64,000 bases of DNA from JANSYL01 sp965229695 (GTDB lineage: Bacteria; Pseudomonadota; Alphaproteobacteria; Rhodobacterales; Rhodobacteraceae). The stretch spans positions 1,860,001-1,924,000 of the forward strand of contig OZ245921.1 in the NCBI GenBank assembly GCA_965229695.1, in the 5' to 3' direction. Below, one piece after another: positions 50,657 through 59,198 of this stretch. Positions within the stretch are counted from its first letter, which is position 1; each line of letters begins with the position of its first letter. The notes beneath the pieces were generated by a model, which made no database searches, was not told where the DNA came from, and saw nothing but the letters and a program-made list of their open reading frames with translations. Both the position numbers and the translations under genes were made by a program.

Positions 50657-53600
50657 CTTTACCCAAGCCAATTCGAGTGATTGCAATCACCTTCTCAATT
50701 ATTTCTTTGGCGTCATCGAGGCCAACCAATTTGAAAAGGCGCGGCAACAGGGCTTTCCGAATTTCCGTTTCTATGTTCTGTGGATTGAGCGAGTTTTCAG
50801 CAACGGCGTTGCGAACCACCTCGTCGATACCCATCGCCTCAGTCACAAATCGTTGGAATTCGTCTTCCGTAAGACCGGTGAAAAACTCGTCACCCTTCGC
50901 AAGCTTGAAAAGGCCGAAATAGGCTGCAGCGTGTCGGTTGGTTCCTAACTCTTCAGGGATCTGATCGACCCTGCGGGCGTTCACTCTCTCTTCCAAATCC
51001 TTGAACAGCAGATACTGCTTTATCGGGTGGTTAAAGAGCGCCTCAGCCTCAGAAATGGCCTCCTTTAGCAGTTCTGAGAATACCTTTTGCGCGTATGGAT
51101 CCTCTCCCAGCGATTGTTCGATTGTCTTTGTGACCCGGCTTCTAATGACGTCCGCTTCGTTCCGTGCCTGTTCTTCATCCCAATCTTCTGGATCGACCTT
51201 TCCCATATCAGTCAGAGAAATGACGCCCTCTGGGTCTTTGATTTCTTCACCGACAACGTGCTTGTCTACAAGGTTTCTGATTTGTTGCTCGTAGACGCTA
51301 AAGTCTACGGTTTCTTGAGCGTCTTGTTTTGCGATTTTTCTTAGGTTGGTGAAGAATTTCAGGTCATTCTTGTACTGTTCGATTTGCTCCTCGGAGAAAC
51401 TACCGTCCTCAAAGAAGCTCCGCGACGACAGCGCAATTTTCAGACACATCCCGAACTCAGACAGGCTTGCGTAAAAGTCCTCCCTGATCTTCTGGCGCAC
51501 GTCATAGGGTTCACCGTCGTCATCACTTTGGAAATGAGGAACCAAAACCTGGCGATACTGCTCCAAATCCTGCCTGTTCTGTACCGCTGAAAAATGGGCC
51601 CAAAGCTCATCGTGAAGCGTTGGAAGACGTTTATACTCGGTATCGACTTGGTGATAGAGCCCTTCCAGGTCATCGATGTCGTAACCACTCTGGGTTCGTT
51701 CCGCCAAATCCTGGTAGTCTTTGATTGCAGTGTCGAGCTCTCGCAAAATGCCGCGATAGTCGATCAACAAGCCGTACCTCTTTGCTTCGTGCAGCCGGTT
51801 AACACGGGCTATCGCCTGGATAAGGTTATGTTTTTCGAGCTTCTTATCGATGTACAGCACACCGTTTCGTGGCTCGTCAAATCCAGTGAGCAACTTGCTC
51901 ACGACGATGAGAATGTCGGGCCGACCGTCTGTCCCGAAGTCTTCCAGCACCTGGCGCTCGTACTCTTCCGGATCGTTCCCAACGGTATTTTTCCACCACT
52001 CTTGAATCTCCGGGAGTTTGGCGTTGTCGACATCTGAATGGTCTTCACGAGTATCTGGCGGCGACATGATGATGGCGCTGGTAACCAGTCCGGTTTTATC
52101 GAGAGCTTCTTTGTACCTGATGGCTGAAATCTTGCTGTCCGTGGCCAGTTGGCCTTTCAAGCCGCCTCCGAGCGACTTGATGTTTTCGCTGAAGTGAACC
52201 GCAATATCCCAAGCAATGAGGTCTATTCTATTGGCAGAGCCGTAGACGGGACCTTTCGTGCCGTACTTCTTCTTTAGGTCGATCTTCTGGCTTTCGGTCA
52301 GACCCAGCGTGATTTTCTCAAACCAGTTGTCTATTGCTTTGTCGTTGACATCGAGAACCGGCTTTCTCTCTTCGTATAGAAGCGGCGTTACCGTGCCATC
52401 CTCGACGGCACGCTGCATTGTGTAAGCGTGGATGATTGGGCCAAACTTGCTGGTCGTCTTATCTTTCGTGAGGAGCGGAGTGCCCGTGAACGCCACATAA
52501 GATGCGTTTGGCAGAGCTTGCTTCATTCGTTCGTGGTTTTCGCCGCCGTGACTGCGGTGCCCTTCGTCAACAAGCACGATCAAGTCGCTGCTGGCGTTCT
52601 TGCACTCTGGTAATTTCGAGGCACCGTAAAACTTGTCGATGATCGAAAAAATAATTCTTTCTTTGCCTTGGCCTATGCGCTTAGCGAGGTCACGACCGGA
52701 CTGCGCCTTTGCCTTCTCTCCGTCTTTTTTGGTGCCGATCTCTGACCCGAATGCACCTCCGGACATGAAGGTTTTGGAAAGCTGTCGCTCGAGGTCAATG
52801 CGGTCGGTCACTACGACGATCCTGCAACGCTTGAGCTGTTCGTGCAGCAGCAGCGCCTTGGTCAGAAAGACCATCGTAAATGATTTACCAGAGCCAGTGG
52901 TGTGCCATACTACGCCACCCTCGCGACCACCGTCTGGCCGCTTCTGGGTTATCCTGGCGATCAGGGCCTTTATTCCAAACGCTTGTTGATAGCGCGCGGC
53001 AATCTTCCCGACCTTTTTGTCAAAAAGGATGAAGTAGCGAATGAACTCAAGGAGTCGGTCATGCCGTAGCAGACTTATGATGAGCCTATCTTGATCTGTG
53101 GGCAGATTGTGGCCACTCCACAGAGCTTCAAAGTACTTCCGCTTCCAAAATGGTTTGTCGGAGAACAGCGCGTTCATTGATGCGCTGTCGGGTACAAAGG
53201 ACTTGAGATTGGCGAACTCGCCTTCCTCAATCTCTTCCTCGCGCCAGTTGGCCCAGAACTTTGAGGGTGTCTTTGTGGTCGCGTATTTGCCGTCGATCCC
53301 GCTAACGGACATCAGGAGCTGCGAGTATGCAAAGAGCTGAGGAATCTCGTCAGTTCTTTGGTTGCGAATGGACTGACTGATCCCTTCGACGACCATAGAT
53401 TTGTTTGGGTTTCCACTGTCCGGTCGTTTGGCTTCAATCACCACCAGAGGCAGGCCGTTCACATAACAGACCACGTCAGGTCGGCGCGTATGCGTGCCGC
53501 CAGAAGATAGGACTTCAAGCTCTTCTGTAACGACAAAGCTGTTGTTGCCGAGGTTGTCCCAGTCGATAAGTTGGATGGTTGGGCTGTAGCGGTTCCCCTC

Positions 53601-53930
53601 AACAAACTCGGTAACGGTTATTCCCAAAGTGATCTGATCGTAGAGCCGTTCGTTTGCCGTCTCCAAACCTTCGTTCAGGGCGGGCGAAGTCACCTCGCGC
53701 ACAATTTGGTCGATCGCATTCGTCGAAAGCGGGTATGAGCGCCCCTTGTACTCAAAAGTGCGCCTCTTGAGCTGTTCGACCAGAACGCCCTTCATCACCA
53801 CTCCGGTGTTTCCCCCTCGCGCAGCCAAGCAATCGCCCTGGGACATAAATTCCCAACCCATCGCCATAAGGATATGAAGCGCCGGAATGTGGGAGGCATA
53901 CGCCTCAGAAGTCTCGGGTGTTTGTGTCAT
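50649..53930 (-). CDS. hsdR: Type I restriction enzyme, R subunit
   Basis: A 1,093-aa translocase-nuclease. The N-terminal PD-(D/E)xK domain shows TRRPDVVCYVNGLPLVVIEAK (Asp ... Glu-x-Lys). SF2 helicase motifs follow: HTTGSGKSFTM (Walker A), VLVDEGHRSHGG (DEGH), VAFTGTPLL, then the second RecA domain with DILIVVSKLLTGFDEP and IQAIARVNRLHEAKRYG. The C-terminal helical domain binds the methylase. All motifs are intact. Starts overlapping the DUF6119 gene (ATGA) and ends overlapping the YgjP-like gene. Confidence 0.95.
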   Translation of the reverse strand: MTQTPETSEAYASHIPALHILMAMGWEFMSQGDCLAARGGNTGVVMKGVLVEQLKRRTFEYKGRSYPLSTNAIDQIVREVTSPALNEGLETANERLYDQITLGITVTEFVEGNRYSPTIQLIDWDNLGNNSFVVTEELEVLSSGGTHTRRPDVVCYVNGLPLVVIEAKRPDSGNPNKSMVVEGISQSIRNQRTDEIPQLFAYSQLLMSVSGIDGKYATTKTPSKFWANWREEEIEEGEFANLKSFVPDSASMNALFSDKPFWKRKYFEALWSGHNLPTDQDRLIISLLRHDRLLEFIRYFILFDKKVGKIAARYQQAFGIKALIARITQKRPDGGREGGVVWHTTGSGKSFTMVFLTKALLLHEQLKRCRIVVVTDRIDLERQLSKTFMSGGAFGSEIGTKKDGEKAKAQSGRDLAKRIGQGKERIIFSIIDKFYGASKLPECKNASSDLIVLVDEGHRSHGGENHERMKQALPNASYVAFTGTPLLTKDKTTSKFGPIIHAYTMQRAVEDGTVTPLLYEERKPVLDVNDKAIDNWFEKITLGLTESQKIDLKKKYGTKGPVYGSANRIDLIAWDIAVHFSENIKSLGGGLKGQLATDSKISAIRYKEALDKTGLVTSAIIMSPPDTREDHSDVDNAKLPEIQEWWKNTVGNDPEEYERQVLEDFGTDGRPDILIVVSKLLTGFDEPRNGVLYIDKKLEKHNLIQAIARVNRLHEAKRYGLLIDYRGILRELDTAIKDYQDLAERTQSGYDIDDLEGLYHQVDTEYKRLPTLHDELWAHFSAVQNRQDLEQYRQVLVPHFQSDDDGEPYDVRQKIREDFYASLSEFGMCLKIALSSRSFFEDGSFSEEQIEQYKNDLKFFTNLRKIAKQDAQETVDFSVYEQQIRNLVDKHVVGEEIKDPEGVISLTDMGKVDPEDWDEEQARNEADVIRSRVTKTIEQSLGEDPYAQKVFSELLKEAISEAEALFNHPIKQYLLFKDLEERVNARRVDQIPEELGTNRHAAAYFGLFKLAKGDEFFTGLTEDEFQRFVTEAMGIDEVVRNAVAENSLNPQNIETEIRKALLPRLFKLVGLDDAKEIIEKVIAITRIGLGKDV

Positions 53931-55630
53931 GCTGCAGCCGCCACTGGTTCGACTTTCTCAACAAGATCGATTGCAACTCTGAAGCCCATGTTCTGAAGCT
54001 GTTCGAGCGATGAGTGCACGCTGACCTTGCTGAAGAACGGAATTCCCATCTTCCCGTTCTTGTAACGGTGGCGCATGATTGCGTAGACAATCTCGTACTC
54101 TGATGTGTCGGGTTTCTTGCGAGCCGTTGGGAGGTACTTCTCAAATCCGGGCTTAAGCTTCCTTACCTTCTCGCGCAGATCGCTCCGGAATTTACCGTCG
54201 TTCACAAATGCCTCAGCGCTGACAAAACCCTGACTCCAAAGGTGGCTAATTGAGTGTGAAGAGTGCCCATCCTTTACATGAATGAATTGTTTGGTCTCCG
54301 AAAAGAAGTCACACGGCTCAAGGTTTGCGTAACGAACACCCTTAGGATTGATCTTCTGCTTGTCTAAGCAAACAAACTCCGCGCGTGTCTTCTTCAATTC
54401 TTCATTTAGCAATTCTTCGTTGGCACAGGTCGTGGCCCCAATCACAGACTTTTGGGGTATCGAGTCGAAACCCTTTTCAATCTGGTCCTTGTAATCACTG
54501 TCGATCCGGTACCAATCACCTCCATAGAGGGCAAAACTGCTTGCCTTCTTTTCGCCTGCTGGCTGGTGCTCAAGTTCGTAGACGAAGCAGTCATAAACGC
54601 GCCAGCGCTTGGTGAGCTTCTCCTCGCCGTTCTTGGCTCCGCGAATGTAGTGCTTTTCCTTGATTTCATCGATGTCGCCGGCGAATCCGCCGTTGTCCAA
54701 CTGCGCGCAGTAGTCACCGATTTCGAGTTGGAAGAAGTCGTCGGAGCCACCATTGAAACCATTGTAGTGGAGCTTTGAGCCTTCCTGGTAGTCCACGATC
54801 TCTGGCGGAGCCAAGTGAAGGTCGTTGACGCCTCCGTCACGGAGCTCCTGCAAAGCTTCTTGCAGCTTCACGTCAAGTTCTGCTGCAACAGTTTTGTCGA
54901 CCGGCTGCAGAAAATCGATCCACTTGAAGTCGCTTTCGTAGGCCTTGTCTTTGTAGGCCTTCATCAACTTGTCGCAGAGGTCGTGGATATCGTCAGGGCC
55001 AACTTTGCAGGTGATGGAAAGGCTGTCTTTGCCAGCTACGAAGCGGGCAAAATCTTTGTCTTTAGGGGTACCTCCGGCAACCCGCGCGATGTCACGCAGC
55101 ACATTCACTCCGAAGGCGGATAGGTCGCTGTCGCGGCTCGATTGAATTCGCTTTTGAAAGGAAGTTGCGTCGGGCACGGCCACGTCGAGTGTACGCAGCT
55201 TGTCGCGCGGCACCCGGTTCAATGTCACTTTCAACCCAAACCGCTTTTCGAATGCCTCAAGGTTCAAGGGGATGTGGGCATGGCCAAAGCAGATCGCCAT
55301 AATCCGTCCATCCACGGGAACAAATAGTATGCCAGCAGCACCACTCACCCAAAGGCGTCGTTCCTCTTCCACGCCGTCCACAGTTGTCTTCGTGATGCTT
55401 CCAGCTTCTGGGCTAGCCCTGGTGACAAATTCCAGCCAACCCGGCGGTGTGGAGAATGCCTCGCCGACAAACAGGCGAGCGCCCTCAATCCCAGGCCAGT
55501 CCTTCTCTTCGAAAGCCTTGCTTTCGCCAGGTGCGTACTCAGTTGCGAATGCACCCTCGATGTCTCGCCCTGGTTTCAGAAGGCGAGCTGTCAGCGTAAC
55601 GATTTTGGTTTCATCTTCGGCAGTAGCCAT
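53927..55630 (-). CDS. DUF6119 / TIGR04141 family protein inside the hsd operon
   Basis: A 567-aa protein of the sporadically distributed TIGR04141 (DUF6119) family. Recognisable segments include LFVPVDGRIMAICFGHAHIP near the N terminus, LRDIARVAGGTPKD, FVYELEHQPAGEKKASSFAL and a C-terminal VYAIMRHRYKNGKMGIPFFS. No enzyme motif is known to me; the YGGDWYRID segment lies in the middle. The ATG at 55630 has GGAGGT eight bases upstream; a TTG two codons earlier is too close to it. It sits between hsdS and hsdR, overlapping both neighbours' signals, so it is part of the same unit and not an insertion. Confidence 0.8.
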   Translation of the reverse strand: MATAEDETKIVTLTARLLKPGRDIEGAFATEYAPGESKAFEEKDWPGIEGARLFVGEAFSTPPGWLEFVTRASPEAGSITKTTVDGVEEERRLWVSGAAGILFVPVDGRIMAICFGHAHIPLNLEAFEKRFGLKVTLNRVPRDKLRTLDVAVPDATSFQKRIQSSRDSDLSAFGVNVLRDIARVAGGTPKDKDFARFVAGKDSLSITCKVGPDDIHDLCDKLMKAYKDKAYESDFKWIDFLQPVDKTVAAELDVKLQEALQELRDGGVNDLHLAPPEIVDYQEGSKLHYNGFNGGSDDFFQLEIGDYCAQLDNGGFAGDIDEIKEKHYIRGAKNGEEKLTKRWRVYDCFVYELEHQPAGEKKASSFALYGGDWYRIDSDYKDQIEKGFDSIPQKSVIGATTCANEELLNEELKKTRAEFVCLDKQKINPKGVRYANLEPCDFFSETKQFIHVKDGHSSHSISHLWSQGFVSAEAFVNDGKFRSDLREKVRKLKPGFEKYLPTARKKPDTSEYEIVYAIMRHRYKNGKMGIPFFSKVSVHSSLEQLQNMGFRVAIDLVEKVEPVAAAA

Positions 55631-55632
55631 AA

Positions 55633-56874
55633 TCAATGACCTCCATCCAATTTAACGCGGCGCATGCCGGTCAAGAGCTGCTGCAGAAGGGCCTTCTTCT
55701 GACGCTTGAGATTTGCCAACTGACCTCTAAGAACACCGAGCTCACGGTCGGCTGCGGTCAACACTTTGGCAATCGCCTGTTGCTCCTCGACAGATGGGAC
55801 TTTGACTTTCAGCGTCTTCAGGTGGTTTCCATATAAATGGATTATTGTAATGCCTTGCGCTCTAGCAGCGATCTTTTGTTTCTCTTGGTGAGTAAGAAGA
55901 TATGCGTAGAACGGCGAGCACTCGGCCATGTTCTTTGGGCGCAGAATATTAATGTCCCCGCTCAGTTGAACATCCGACTGCATGAGCGCCGTGGCGTTCG
56001 CGAGATCGATGCCAGTTGTCGTTGTCGAAGCGGGAATAAGGATGTCGCCAGAACGGGAAGCGACGCCAGTTTTGGAGTTTGTTCTACTCTCGACGCTTTC
56101 GATGATTTCCGGGTATCGTGTGTATAATTCACCATAAAGAATGCAAGGGTTTTGCCCAAGGGGATCTATGTCTGCTTTTGACAGGCCCTGTCCCTTGCTG
56201 AATTGAAATATCTCGCCGAGCGAACGTTCTAACCAATCGTCTTCAAAGCCGGACAAACGACGCTGTCCGGAAAGAAGCTGTTGTAATAGCGACTTCCGAT
56301 GCTTTGAAGCGTTTTCGACAAGTTTTTGAGCGACATTGATTGCCTGGTCCCATGTCGTCAGAATATCGGCAATTTTTTCTTGCTCATCTAAAGGTGGAAG
56401 GAGGATCTTCAGCGAACCTATGCTTGCTCCATTGACAGCTGGCATGGTGCCGCCTTGAGCAAACGCATGAAACTGTCGCTTTGCCAGGTCTGACTGCAAA
56501 AACTGCTCTACGTATGGCGGGGTAGCTATGTCGCGACTGATGCTTAGTCTTAGCAGTCGAGGATTGATGATTCCGGGCCGACTAGCGTGACTGAGTCTCA
56601 ATATGCCTCCGAACGAACCCATTGTACTCAGAAGAATATCACCTGGCTCCACGGAACAAGCGATCAGTTCACGATACTTTTCCTCTCCGACCCAATAGTC
56701 TCCATGGTCCTCGTCACCTGCCAGGACCTGCTGTTGTCCATAGACCTTGTAACCACTGACGGCATAATCGGACTTCTTCAGAGCCGATCCAAATGGTCCC
56801 AATTTAGTTACTGGACGACCAGCTTGACCCGGCAAGGAGCGGATTTTTGGTTCTGTCCATCCATCAGGTGTCAT
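55633..56874 (-). CDS. hsdS: Type I restriction-modification specificity subunit (full length)
   Basis: A 413-aa HsdS with two target-recognition domains and two conserved coiled-coil segments. TRD1 is residues 1-165; the first helix is LDEQEKIADILTTWDQAINV ... LLQQLLSGQRRL. TRD2 is about 215-365; the second helix is VEEQQAIAKVLTAADRELGV ... LLQQLLTGMRRV. This is the typical duplicated HsdS layout, recognising a bipartite sequence that cannot be read from the protein. Starts 11 bp inside hsdM. Confidence 0.92.
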   Translation of the reverse strand: MTPDGWTEPKIRSLPGQAGRPVTKLGPFGSALKKSDYAVSGYKVYGQQQVLAGDEDHGDYWVGEEKYRELIACSVEPGDILLSTMGSFGGILRLSHASRPGIINPRLLRLSISRDIATPPYVEQFLQSDLAKRQFHAFAQGGTMPAVNGASIGSLKILLPPLDEQEKIADILTTWDQAINVAQKLVENASKHRKSLLQQLLSGQRRLSGFEDDWLERSLGEIFQFSKGQGLSKADIDPLGQNPCILYGELYTRYPEIIESVESRTNSKTGVASRSGDILIPASTTTTGIDLANATALMQSDVQLSGDINILRPKNMAECSPFYAYLLTHQEKQKIAARAQGITIIHLYGNHLKTLKVKVPSVEEQQAIAKVLTAADRELGVLRGQLANLKRQKKALLQQLLTGMRRVKLDGGH

Positions 56875-58378
56875 ATCCGAGCTCCTTAAGATATCCCTGC
56901 ATTCGGACGTCGAGTTCGGCCAGTTCCTTTTTCAGGGATTCACGCTCAAGTCGTACTTGGAGAAGATCAATTGCTTCTTCCTCCTCGAAAGTGTCGACGT
57001 AGCGAGGAATATTCAGATTGAAGTCGTTCTCTGCCATCTCCTCAAACTGAGCCAAGTAGGAAAACTTTTCGGTCTTGGCTTCGCGAGCGCGGTATGTCTC
57101 GACAATCCGCTTCACGTGATCGTTTAGGTGCAACCGGTTTTGGTTAGTTCCTTTGATAAAGTCACGACTGGCATCAATGAACAGCACCGAGCCGTCTTCT
57201 TTGTCTTGCTTGAAGACCAGAATTGCAGCGGGAATACTGGTACCAAAAAACAGTTTCTCTGGCAGCCCTATGACCGCATCGAGTTTACGCTCCTCAACCA
57301 GCTTGCGCCGAATCTTGCCCTCAGCTGCTCCGCGGAACAGCACACCATGTGGAACCACGACGCCCATGCGGCCAGAGCCAGGCTTCATGGTTTCAATCAT
57401 GTGGAGAATGAACGCGTAGTCGCCCTTAGTTTTGGGCGGGATACCCCGGCGGAAGCGGGCGAACCTATCACCCTCAGCCGTCGCGTGACCCCACTTGGCC
57501 AAGCTGAACGGGGGATTGGCTACCACCACGTCGAAGTGCTTTAGGCGGTCATGCTCATCCAGCAGCTTAGGGTTTCGGATGGTGTCGCCCCATTCAACCC
57601 GGTGATTATCTTCGCCATGCAGGAACAAGTTCATTTTCGCCAAGGCCCAGGTGCTGCCGATGGCCTCTTGCCCAAACAGCGCGTACCTCTTGGAGCCCTT
57701 GGCCCTTACCTGCTGACCGCACTTCATGAGCAGCGATGCGGAGCCACAGGTCGGATCGCAAATCTCGTCTCCCTCCTGAGGGTCAACAAGCTCGGCTATG
57801 AGTTCGGAGACTTCTGCCGGTGTATAGAACTCGCCAGCCGTCTTACCCGCCTCAGATGCAAACCGCGAAATCAGGTACTCGTAAGCGTTCCCAATGACGT
57901 CTTGGTTGCCGATGTGCGCCATCCGAAGGTCTAAGCGCTCATCCGCGAAGTCCTCCAAAAGGTGGGCCAGCAAGTCATTCTTCTGCTTCTCATCTCCGAG
58001 CTTGGTGCTGTTGAAGCTGATGTCCTGAAACACGTCGCGCAGCTTGGTGATGTTGGCTTCCTCAATGGCGTGCAGCGCCTTGTCGATGCGTTCACCATTG
58101 CCTGGTGCGTGCCGCTGACCGTAGAGGTCGTAGAAGCTTGCGCCCTCGGGAAGGACGAAGCGCTCATTCTTCATCATTTCCGCGATGAGCTCTGGTGCGT
58201 CGCCATAATCGGCTTCGTACTGTTCGTAGTGCTCCCGCCAGACGTCGCTGAGGAACTTGAGGAACAACATCGTCAGAACGAAATCCTTATAGATGCTTGG
58301 ATCAACCGTTCCGCGGAAGGTGTCACATGCCGCCCAGACGGCCTGATTAATTTCGGCTTGGTTTACTTGCTTGGTCAT
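56864..58378 (-). CDS. hsdM: Type I restriction-modification methylase subunit
   Basis: A 504-aa N6-adenine methyltransferase. The N-terminal helical domain (WAACDTFRGTVDPSIYKDFV) precedes the catalytic domain: DPTCGSASLLMKC (SAM-binding motif I), VVANPPFSLAKWG (catalytic NPPF) and KGDYAFILHMI. AGGAAAG lies upstream of its ATG, which overlaps the half-HsdS stop (ATGA). Length and motifs are intact. Confidence 0.95.
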   Translation of the reverse strand: MTKQVNQAEINQAVWAACDTFRGTVDPSIYKDFVLTMLFLKFLSDVWREHYEQYEADYGDAPELIAEMMKNERFVLPEGASFYDLYGQRHAPGNGERIDKALHAIEEANITKLRDVFQDISFNSTKLGDEKQKNDLLAHLLEDFADERLDLRMAHIGNQDVIGNAYEYLISRFASEAGKTAGEFYTPAEVSELIAELVDPQEGDEICDPTCGSASLLMKCGQQVRAKGSKRYALFGQEAIGSTWALAKMNLFLHGEDNHRVEWGDTIRNPKLLDEHDRLKHFDVVVANPPFSLAKWGHATAEGDRFARFRRGIPPKTKGDYAFILHMIETMKPGSGRMGVVVPHGVLFRGAAEGKIRRKLVEERKLDAVIGLPEKLFFGTSIPAAILVFKQDKEDGSVLFIDASRDFIKGTNQNRLHLNDHVKRIVETYRAREAKTEKFSYLAQFEEMAENDFNLNIPRYVDTFEEEEAIDLLQVRLERESLKKELAELDVRMQGYLKELGYDT

Positions 58379-58971
58379 GTCGTCTTTCCTGACAGAATGG
58401 TTGCAGCGATGGCGCGCATTTCTCTTTCTCGGTTCTCGATGAGCGCCATCAACGCCCGCTTTTCAGCAGCGGCGGTGCTCTCGTAGGATGCGATTTTTAG
58501 TTGGGTTTCGATTGGCGGAATGACGATTGGCAGGTCGCGTAACGCGCTGATCTTTACGTTTCGGACAGTGACACCGGCTGATGCGTTGTCGATCCAGCCC
58601 TGCGCTTTTGGTTGATTTATTTGCCAGGCCAAGAAAGCAGGGTCGATTTCAGGAGAGCGTGCGTCGATCACATGAAACAATGAGTTGGCAATCGCAAAAT
58701 CTGGTTGGTCGTCAATGTGCCAAGCGAAGTTGCGGGAGCCTTTCGCGGAGAAGATAATCAGCCCGCTCCGCAGGCGAGCCTCTTTCATCATTCGCTCCTC
58801 GGCAACTCGCGTGCACTTCCCCCAGTCAATCGGCTGGCCGACCTTTAGGTCCTTCACCTGGACGACCGTAACATTGCCGGACACCTCTTCGGGCAGCGCG
58901 CCCTTAAAGAGGTAGCCTGACTTGATGCCCGCTAGATCGCCAAGCTTTTGTATGTCGTAAGTATGCGTCAT
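58375..58971 (-). CDS. Half-size HsdS-like protein with one TRD
   Basis: A 198-aa protein made of one target-recognition domain (IQKLGDLAGIKSGYLFKGAL ... ISALRDLPIVIPPIETQLKI) and one conserved helix (IASYESTAAAEKRALMALIE). It is half of a normal HsdS and is complete as such: two such chains could pair to form one specificity unit, or it could modulate the full HsdS encoded two genes later. It is the first gene of the operon, and its ATG is probably the first base of the mRNA (no ribosome-binding site; see the promoter entry). It overlaps hsdM by ATGA. Confidence 0.85.
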   Translation of the reverse strand: MTHTYDIQKLGDLAGIKSGYLFKGALPEEVSGNVTVVQVKDLKVGQPIDWGKCTRVAEERMMKEARLRSGLIIFSAKGSRNFAWHIDDQPDFAIANSLFHVIDARSPEIDPAFLAWQINQPKAQGWIDNASAGVTVRNVKISALRDLPIVIPPIETQLKIASYESTAAAEKRALMALIENREREMRAIAATILSGKTT

Positions 58972-59032
58972 ACTATCTACATACGAATGAGTCGGCGTCC
59001 TGTCAAGAGCGCTATAAAAGTATGCCTCATAC
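58961..59032 (-). promoter_or_regulatory. Promoter and twin operators of the hsd operon
   Basis: On the minus strand TTGACA (59,006-59,001), 17 bp, TATGTA (58,983-58,978) is a near-consensus sigma70 promoter. Its start point, about 7 bp on, coincides with the A of the ATG at 58,971, and no Shine-Dalgarno is present: a leaderless mRNA. Two copies of the inverted repeat GTATG-N3-CATAC flank it: 58,961-58,973 (over the start codon) and 59,020-59,032 (upstream of -35), centres 59 bp apart. A dimeric repressor or activator is expected. Confidence 0.75.
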
Positions 59033-59198
59033 TAATATACGTGATCGCTAAGAAAAGAGGCTGATCGTCCCGGTTTACGCAGGGTCGCACAGCATTGCAT
59101 CAGGTAACTTTGTGAGTCCTGGAACCTCATAACATCATAAAAAGTCGAGCTTTTTCAGATTTTGTGACTATAATTCGGTGTGGCCAAAGGAGGTCACA

